Shown here: positions 19,117-24,305 of the stretch, in pieces
Layout of the letters: each line of letters begins with the position of its first letter
Position numbering within the stretch: position 1 is the stretch's first letter
Virus record (IMG/VR): IMGVR_UViG_3300035670_001208
Coordinates: 1 to 24,305 of that record
Source of the DNA: a virus
Direction: 5' to 3' (one strand)
Length of the DNA: 24,305 nucleotides
Notes under the pieces: model-generated
What the model was told of the DNA's origin: nothing
Database searches by the model: none
Seen by the model: only the letters and a program-made list of their open reading frames with translations
Program-made: the position numbers and the translations under genes

Positions 19117-20189
19117 CTTCTTCTCCCATTTGTACTTGCTGTGGTGGACACCCCCGTGGTTGAGAGTGTAGCAACAGTCGCTATCTGTACGATGGCAACA
19201 GCGACCACGGTTCGGCGTTGGGATTCGGTGGCGGTGAGGGTGATTTGGAGTGGCCCGATGCCTACCTTACGGGTATATGTTTTACCATTCTGATTCGTCG
19301 TCTGAGTCGTCAGGGCTATCGAGGTGCTGGTCGTCGTTTCTATCGCCGTAGGAACGCTTAGAGATGTCTCTGAGGCGATTGTAGAGGTAGAAGTAGGGAT
19401 CGTCATAAGGGTCGTAGTCGATGAAAGCGTCGATGTTGTGGTCCGACGAGGAACCGAAGTTGAAGATGATGACACCGTAGAGAGTGACGGGCTCACCGGA
19501 AGTGTCGAACTCGGCGGAGTCGTAGTCGGCTGGAGTGAAGTCGATGTCGTCGTGGGCGGGTCGGGCAGTGTCGTCGTAGTGCTGGACAATGTTGGCGAAC
19601 TCGATGTAGATGGCTCTGTTGTAGGCGGCAGAGTGTTCGTCGTCGTCGTAGTGGTCCATACTTGAACTGTACTAAAAGCAGACGCAGGAATTATTTCCCA
19701 AGTTGCGTCAAGCATCCAATACAGTTTCACCCAAGCTCCGCCACCGTTCTCATAAAACCACAGCAACATTTGTTTCGGGACACCGTATTCAAACGGGACA
19801 GGATCACTGACAGAACCACCGCCACCTTTGTCAAACCAGTCGTAAGTAATCAGGGTGTTATCTAAATAGAGAACAGTTCCGTCATCTGCTTGCGCCATCA
19901 ACCTGACATCACACGTGCATGGTGCAGTTAGGTACGAGTCGTAGCGAACCACGAAATCTTCATACATATTGAACAACGGTTCAGCATCGAAGTTCTGATC
20001 AACTTGTACAACTTGTGTCGTACCAACTACCGGTGTTGTCGGCGGTAACGGCGGGGCGTTGTTATAGCCAAGGTTGTCATAAACCGTGACCGTGATACCA
20101 GGGTTAGGTGTTGCTTCCGATGTGGCGGCGAGGAATAAAACCGATACACCGATTAGCAGTAAAGCGTATTTAGTCTTCCGACTTTTCAC
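19113..20189 (-). CDS. Membrane-anchored PA14-like surface protein with mucin-like stalk
   Basis: The 358-aa precursor has a signal peptide (1-26), a beta-rich domain at about 30-170 with YEDFVVRYDSYLTAP and ADDGTVLYLDNTLITYDWFD resembling PA14-type sugar-binding modules, a Thr/Ser/Pro stalk (about 175-295, long TTT and SSS runs), a short folded piece (KVGIGPLQITLTATES), and a final hydrophobic helix (327-347) before NGRRR. This is type I membrane topology with the PA14 part outside the cell. The stalk is typical of actinobacterial surface proteins. The start is GTG at 20189, overlapping the holin-like gene by 20 bases. A role in receptor masking or superinfection exclusion is a guess. Confidence 0.8.
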   Translation of the reverse strand: MKSRKTKYALLLIGVSVLFLAATSEATPNPGITVTVYDNLGYNNAPPLPPTTPVVGTTQVVQVDQNFDAEPLFNMYEDFVVRYDSYLTAPCTCDVRLMAQADDGTVLYLDNTLITYDWFDKGGGGSVSDPVPFEYGVPKQMLLWFYENGGGAWVKLYWMLDATWEIIPASAFSTVQVWTTTTTTNTLPPTTEPSTSSSPTLSSTTTTLPDPPTTTSTSLQPTTTPPSSTLPVSPSLSTVSSSSTSVPRRTTTSTLSSTTTLMTIPTSTSTIASETSLSVPTAIETTTSTSIALTTQTTNQNGKTYTRKVGIGPLQITLTATESQRRTVVAVAIVQIATVATLSTTGVSTTASTNGRRR

Positions 20190-20439
20190 GCTTCACACCG
20201 AAAGCAGCATCTACTTCGTGTGCTTCAAGCTTGCCGTCAAGGGATGCTTTGGCAAGGTTCACAAGAACGTCTGCGATGGCGTGGAATCCACCAAGGGCTG
20301 CGGAGTACCACAGTGGGATTTGAACGTCGGTGCCGACTGAGTTGATGATGCTGGAGCCTGTGATGATGGTAAGGCTTGACATGATGAACAGGGCCACAAT
20401 TCGGGCTGATACATCTTTAGCGATCTTCAATGACAACAT
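20170..20439 (-). CDS. Holin-like membrane protein
   Basis: The 89-aa protein has a hydrophobic helix at about 12-34 (ARIVALFIMSSLTIITGSSI), a second weaker one at about 43-60 (LWYSAALGGFHAIADVLVNL) and a C-terminal DGKLEAHEVDAAFG segment. The layout, including the final D-G-K-L-x-x-x-E-(I/V)-x-x-A-F, matches a holin type common in phages of Actinobacteria and others. GAGGAGAACCCC precedes the ATG. It would form the membrane lesion that lets the endolysin out. Confidence 0.82.
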   Translation of the reverse strand: MLSLKIAKDVSARIVALFIMSSLTIITGSSIINSVGTDVQIPLWYSAALGGFHAIADVLVNLAKASLDGKLEAHEVDAAFGVKREKSED

Positions 20440-20461
20440 GGGGTTCTCCTCTTGGGTTCCC

Positions 20462-20480
20462 CTACAATGTTGGATTGTAG
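20462..20480 (-). promoter_or_regulatory. Hairpin CTACAAT-N5-ATTGTAG between tail fibre and holin genes
   Basis: Perfect 7-bp arms around a 5-base loop lie between the fibre stop and the holin ribosome site. No T-run follows in the direction of transcription, so strong termination is unlikely. It may reduce read-through, stabilise the tail mRNA end, or control holin translation. Confidence 0.45.
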
Positions 20481-20486
20481 CAGGGT

Positions 20487-21572
20487 TTAGTCGTGCTTGA
20501 TGATGTAGTTCACTACCAGATAGGGCTGATAGTAGGCTTCTCCGCCACCGGTGTTGGCGTTGGTGACTGTGATTCCTGTTCCTACGGTTCCTGTAATACC
20601 TGTGGTTGCTGTTGCTGTTGCTTCCCCATATGACCCACCACCTGCGCCGCCTTCAAGAATCGCCCCAACATAATCCAAACCTGTTAATGCGTATTGTCCG
20701 TTGACGGTGTGGCTGTGTCCAGGGTCAGTAATTGTGACAGTCCCTGAGTTGAGAACAGCAGTGTTGGCGTGGCTGTGGCTCGGCAAGTTATTAACACCAA
20801 TAGTTGTTGAACCACCCGTACCCAACAAAGTTAAAGTTGAATTATCGCCAATAGGGAAACGACCACGAAGATCAGGCAACGTGGTTCCACCAAGAACAGT
20901 GTTCAACGATGAATATGTTGTTCCGTTAAACGATGAACCGTCACAAAGCAACCAACCTGTCGGGGCTGTAGCACCGCCATACATGGCGATAGTGCCGACA
21001 GGAACAAGGAAGTTTTGTACAGCAGTAGCTAGTTCAGCAATACCAACAGCGTTAGCAGCAATTTCGCTAGACCCCACAGCATCTGTAGCAATCTTGGCTG
21101 AAGTTACCGCATCGTCAGCAATACTGGCTGTAGCAACCTGACCCCATTCAGGGGCTGTAGCACCACTGTTCACTTTCAACACTTGGCCTGCTGTACCGAT
21201 AGCCAAACCAGTAAAAGTTGAAGCACCCTGATAGACAAGATGACCTTGGGCAGAGTAGGTAGCGGTCAATTCGTTCGCTTCGTCAGCATCAACGGCTGTG
21301 AACACCGGATAAATCGTGCAACCAGACGCATGGTTTGTGTCAGAGGTGTCATCCACCCCACGGGTAATAGACGAAATAGTGGTACCTGAAATAGACCCAA
21401 CAAGAATCTTTTCTTCAGATGATGTGCCAGGGTCAACAACACAGTAGAACGGACCTGATGTTGGCCAGCCTGTGTTCGCTGAGATGGTGGCTGATGTGGC
21501 ACCAGCAGACAAGCCAGCCGAAATTGTGGCGGGGGTGGCGTTGCCTTTGTATTTTCTGCGTGTCTTAGCCAT
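20487..21572 (-). CDS. Tail fibre with phage collar domain
   Basis: This 361-aa protein has an N-terminal beta domain (about 12-92) of the type FYCVVDPGTSSEEKI...ITRGVDDTSDTNHASG, a helical repeat region (150-181) with the recurrent phrase I-x-x-DAV-x-S-x-(K/E)-IA typical of trimeric fibre shafts, and a collar domain from 190: VPVGTIAMYGGATAPTGWLL, CDG and LPDLRGRFPIG. The C-terminal HSHAN...HSHTVNG pairs may bind metal as in other collar fibres. It is probably the receptor-binding fibre. AGGAGCATC precedes the ATG. It is the last structural gene before lysis. Confidence 0.9.
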   Translation of the reverse strand: MAKTRRKYKGNATPATISAGLSAGATSATISANTGWPTSGPFYCVVDPGTSSEEKILVGSISGTTISSITRGVDDTSDTNHASGCTIYPVFTAVDADEANELTATYSAQGHLVYQGASTFTGLAIGTAGQVLKVNSGATAPEWGQVATASIADDAVTSAKIATDAVGSSEIAANAVGIAELATAVQNFLVPVGTIAMYGGATAPTGWLLCDGSSFNGTTYSSLNTVLGGTTLPDLRGRFPIGDNSTLTLLGTGGSTTIGVNNLPSHSHANTAVLNSGTVTITDPGHSHTVNGQYALTGLDYVGAILEGGAGGGSYGEATATATTGITGTVGTGITVTNANTGGGEAYYQPYLVVNYIIKHD

Positions 21573-21579
21573 GATGCTC

Positions 21580-23448
21580 CTATTCGGTGACCGTTCTCAT
21601 GATAACAGTTGCGGTTCCTTCCCATAGCCAGTTACGGTCCACGGTGTCAAGTGCCTGCCATTCAACATCTTCAACGATTACAGAGTAGGTGTCGCCTTTC
21701 TCTTGATATGTGACAATGCGTGGGTTTGCCACCAGGTTGTCAAGGATGTCTCGTTCGGATTCGACATCCATGTAGTAATCCTTCCCATGCACGTCTAAGA
21801 CAGTGTGAAGCAGAACAGGAACACTGATGAGGCGTGAACGGGAAGGTGCGGCATATGCACGGGCCATCCAACGGGTGAAGGTTGGGCCTGTGGTGGCGGT
21901 TTGACGGGTGAGTGTCAGCTTGTATGAGGCTTCAATGAACTTGTCTTCAGGGGCTAGGAAGGTGTGTTCGGTGTCGTTCTGATCGGAGTGTGTGCCGATA
22001 CTGTCGTATTCTCCTGAGTCAAACGATACGGAAGCAGACACGGAACCGACGAGTGGTTGTACACGAATGTCGAATCGTGGTGCGAACTTACGATCTGGGA
22101 TACCCCAACGGTAGATACCTGTCTCGATAGAGCCTGAAGCGACAAGGTTGCCTGAGTCTTCAGCGATAACACCAACACCGGAAATGCTGAACACTCGTTT
22201 GTTGTTGAACGTTGCAACGTGTTTAACGGTACCTGTGTTTGTGTACATCAAATCTGTAGCGAAAGCAGGTGTGTTCGGGGCTATAAAGTTTGACAAGTCA
22301 AGACGGCCAAGACCGCTAGAAACACCGTCATAGTTTGTCCATGTGAACCACACGTATTTGTCTTCAGAGGTGAAGTCATATACCGACCCTGAAGTGGGAA
22401 TGATTGCACCGGCGACAAGGTTGTTACTGGAGTCTGCTGTGCAGTATCGGACACCTTTGTTTGTGCCGATAAAGATGCCACCTAAATACCCGAAGATTCC
22501 TGACACGATTTCACCGACAGGTAATTCAAGTGCTGCGATTGGTGCGTCAAACCCTGAAGCGTCTGCTTTTAATGTCAGCTTGTAAATGATGCTGTGGGTT
22601 CCTGCGTAGGCTGCGGCGTATACAGCGTTTTGTCCTGCTGCGAATCCAGCCCATCGAAGTGTGGTGTCAGGGCTTGTGTAGTGGATAGTGTGGCTTCCTG
22701 ATCCGACACCGATGACATACATGGCGTTGTCAATAGATGCAAAACCCCATCCTTTTGCATAGCCGAACGATGTGTAGGTTTGACCTGTTGTTCCTGATGT
22801 TGGGAAGAAAAAAGAAACACTGGAACTGCCTGGTGTGGTGTAGTAAATGTCGTTAGAGGTGTAACCAATAAACACGTTCACGCCGTTTGTTTCTAAACCT
22901 GTGATAGCAACACCAGCAGGTGCGCCAGTCGTTACCGATGTCCAAGTAGGGCTAGACGCATACGGGTCAGTCGTGTACTTCAGGGTGTTCCCATCGGCAA
23001 CATACAAATACTCTGTGCCGCCTGAAGCCCGAACAGAACACATATGCAGGTTCGTACTAGAAGTTGACAAAGACAAAGCTGTTGAATTCAACAGAGTCAA
23101 CTGGCCTTTAGTCCAAGGGTTGATACCTTTAGATTTGAAGAACCGATAATCTTTTGATTCGGCATCGTCAGCGTATTTCTGTCCCGCACCGAAATGCCAA
23201 GAGTTCTGACCACGCCTCCACAACCCCTGAGGGCTGATAGCCGACTCGCCAGGTGCAGTCGAATTGTCTTGCGAATCACGAACACGCTGATCAAACTGGC
23301 GTGTGAACCTACCGGAACGTGAATCAATCATGTACGGTCTGCCGTTGATAGCGACAGGAAACACATCAGGAACCAACGCTGTAGTGCCTGTGCCTGTAAA
23401 GAAACTAGGCCCACCCGTGAACGATGTCGTAAAATCAATTAGCGGCAT
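21580..23448 (-). CDS. Large tail protein, beta-propeller-like (tail tubular/stabilisation protein)
   Basis: This 622-aa protein is mostly beta, with repeated blades such as YLYVADGNTLKYTTDPYASS, NVFIGYTSNDIYYTTPG, NAMYVIGVGSGSHTIHYTSP and GIFIGTNKGVRYCTAD (about 130-370), suggesting a propeller. The N-terminus DVFPVAINGRPYMIDSRSGR and a C-terminal jelly-roll-like part follow. The place between adaptor and fibre matches tail tubular protein B of short-tailed phages or a similar hub protein. The family is not certain; the structural role is. Confidence 0.78.
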   Translation of the reverse strand: MPLIDFTTSFTGGPSFFTGTGTTALVPDVFPVAINGRPYMIDSRSGRFTRQFDQRVRDSQDNSTAPGESAISPQGLWRRGQNSWHFGAGQKYADDAESKDYRFFKSKGINPWTKGQLTLLNSTALSLSTSSTNLHMCSVRASGGTEYLYVADGNTLKYTTDPYASSPTWTSVTTGAPAGVAITGLETNGVNVFIGYTSNDIYYTTPGSSSVSFFFPTSGTTGQTYTSFGYAKGWGFASIDNAMYVIGVGSGSHTIHYTSPDTTLRWAGFAAGQNAVYAAAYAGTHSIIYKLTLKADASGFDAPIAALELPVGEIVSGIFGYLGGIFIGTNKGVRYCTADSSNNLVAGAIIPTSGSVYDFTSEDKYVWFTWTNYDGVSSGLGRLDLSNFIAPNTPAFATDLMYTNTGTVKHVATFNNKRVFSISGVGVIAEDSGNLVASGSIETGIYRWGIPDRKFAPRFDIRVQPLVGSVSASVSFDSGEYDSIGTHSDQNDTEHTFLAPEDKFIEASYKLTLTRQTATTGPTFTRWMARAYAAPSRSRLISVPVLLHTVLDVHGKDYYMDVESERDILDNLVANPRIVTYQEKGDTYSVIVEDVEWQALDTVDRNWLWEGTATVIMRTVTE

Positions 23449-23451
23449 CGG

Positions 23452-24305
23452 CTAATCCTTTGACAAATATGTGGGGTACTGCCTAATAAGCTTTGCTGCT
23501 TCTGCGGTTATACGGTCACGGCGCATACGGATCAGGTTGTTCACTGATGCACCTACAGCACCTGGGCCTACTTCATCGGCTCGGCGGGTGTCGCCTTGGG
23601 ATTCGGTGAAGTTGCGTTTGATTTCACGGGGAGCCATCAAACGGATTTGGACACCCATGTTGATGATGTCTTCACAAGAGGTTGGTAGTCCCGACTGGTT
23701 TGTGAGGTTTTGTGTTTCGTTCGTTAACGGTGCGAACGGTGATTTATAGACGATACGAAGACGGCCTGATAGTTGGCGTTGGTCAAACTTTAAGCCGTAT
23801 CCACTGGAAAAATCATCTGTTGGTAGGTCACGCAGAAGACGTACCTTGCGGATCCAGTCGTATCGGTCTGCGGTGACACGAATGTGGACACCAATCAAAT
23901 CAATAATGTTTAACACTGGTGGCAGGTTGATGATTTCTGATGTGCCGTTGTAGTCAAAGTCAAAAGTTTTGACTTGAAACAAACCGTGGACAGGGCTAGA
24001 CAAATCCTGTAGTTCGTCGTTTAACGCTTCAAAGATTTGGGAACGTGGGAACCGTGGGTTGACGGTGACGATAGCACCGGCGGTGTGGGCTGCGGCTGTG
24101 GTGCCGTTCCATCCACGTTCAACAGTCAGCGTCTTTGTACCTGCTGTAGCCTCCCAAACATAAAACAGTTCAGAGTCGATTTCAAACACTTGCCCTGCAC
24201 GAATACCATCAAGGTCATACGTCATTACGACAGTTGTGGTCGAGGCGTTGATTGTGGCAGACAGCTTGTTGCGTTGCTCAATAACACCTGACAGTAACTG
24301 TCGAA
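23452..24305 (-). CDS. Head-tail adaptor-like structural protein (5' end outside window)
   Basis: The frame is open from 23452 to the right edge; a Met at 24225 is internal, because the codons before it continue a sensible protein (VIEQRNKLSATINASTTTVV). An N-terminal beta domain (AGQVFEIDSELFYVWEATAG...ERGWNGTTAAAHTAGAIVTV) is followed by a helix (PRSQIFEALNDELQDLS) and a core GLFQVKTFDFDY..., ending in a basic helical tail. Order (adaptor, large tail protein, fibre) suggests a tail tubular protein A or connector role. The beta domain resembles the N-terminal domain of the collar fibre at 20487-21572. Confidence 0.75.
   Translation of the reverse strand, partial: RQLLSGVIEQRNKLSATINASTTTVVMTYDLDGIRAGQVFEIDSELFYVWEATAGTKTLTVERGWNGTTAAAHTAGAIVTVNPRFPRSQIFEALNDELQDLSSPVHGLFQVKTFDFDYNGTSEIINLPPVLNIIDLIGVHIRVTADRYDWIRKVRLLRDLPTDDFSSGYGLKFDQRQLSGRLRIVYKSPFAPLTNETQNLTNQSGLPTSCEDIINMGVQIRLMAPREIKRNFTESQGDTRRADEVGPGAVGASVNNLIRMRRDRITAEAAKLIRQYPTYLSKD

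Noticed and set aside
19324-19665. Plus-strand frame rich in Val/Asp/Glu and the minus-strand Asp/Tyr-rich frame at 19282-19659
   Set aside because: Both arise from the repetitive Thr codons of the mucin-like stalk read in other frames; no start signals.
23452-24225. Complete 257-aa adaptor gene starting at 24225
   Set aside because: The codons before 24225 stay open to the window edge and read as normal protein, so this Met is internal.
1-24305. Prophage integration genes or attachment sites
   Set aside because: No integrase, recombination directionality factor or long tRNA-like direct repeat is seen in the window.

Overview
The window is part of a tailed phage genome whose host is very probably an actinobacterium. 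It carries a WhiB-type iron-sulfur regulator (a family confined to Actinobacteria and their phages), a secreted Rpf/transglycosylase-like protein, a Thr/Ser/Pro-rich surface protein and long AGAAAGG-type Shine-Dalgarno sequences. No integrase, excisionase or att site was seen, so nothing points to a temperate life style. No tRNA, CRISPR array or insertion sequence was found.

Layout. (1) 1-4804, leftward: a packaging and head-assembly block read in the order 51-aa basic protein, 82-aa basic protein, Dam-type adenine methyltransferase, terminase large subunit, portal, and the start of the next gene, which runs off the left edge. (2) 4805-5687: a divergent region of about 0.9 kb without a convincing gene. 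It holds direct repeats, inverted repeats, a perfect CRP-type palindrome and a strong rightward promoter. (3) 5688-9841, rightward: fourteen tightly packed small genes of 49-173 codons, mostly unknown and unusually rich in zinc-ribbon (CxxC) microproteins. They end at a clear hairpin-plus-T terminator and are probably early, host-directed functions. (4) 9902-17236, leftward: an early/recombination operon starting at a sigma70-like promoter just upstream of 17236. It encodes a YqaJ-type exonuclease, a RAD52-like annealing protein, a ribbon-helix-helix protein, many tiny coupled genes (including two 25-26 aa membrane peptides), two PD-(D/E)XK-like proteins, a secreted Rpf-like protein, a DNA methyltransferase, an HNH endonuclease, SSB and WhiB. 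(5) 17295-20439, leftward: a lysis/surface block with a holin-like protein, a membrane-anchored PA14-like protein with a mucin-like stalk, a two-helix membrane protein, an M15-peptidase endolysin, two more single-helix membrane proteins and small genes. (6) 20487-24305, leftward: the end of the tail module, with a collar-domain fibre, a 622-aa tail protein and a head-tail adaptor-like gene cut by the right edge.

If the genome is circular or circularly permuted, the portal block leaving the left edge would lead, through the unseen capsid genes, to the adaptor and tail genes entering at the right. The leftward genes would then form one late-lysis-early arc, with the rightward cluster as the only opposing block. 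No DNA polymerase, primase or helicase is present; these either lie outside or are supplied by the host. A short-tailed (podovirus-like) morphology is possible, because the adaptor is followed directly by one large tail protein and a fibre, but genes outside the window could change that view.

Overlaps of the ATGA, TAATG and GTGA type join most neighbours, so translational coupling is the rule. Several genes of 25-59 codons were found only by following these overlaps.
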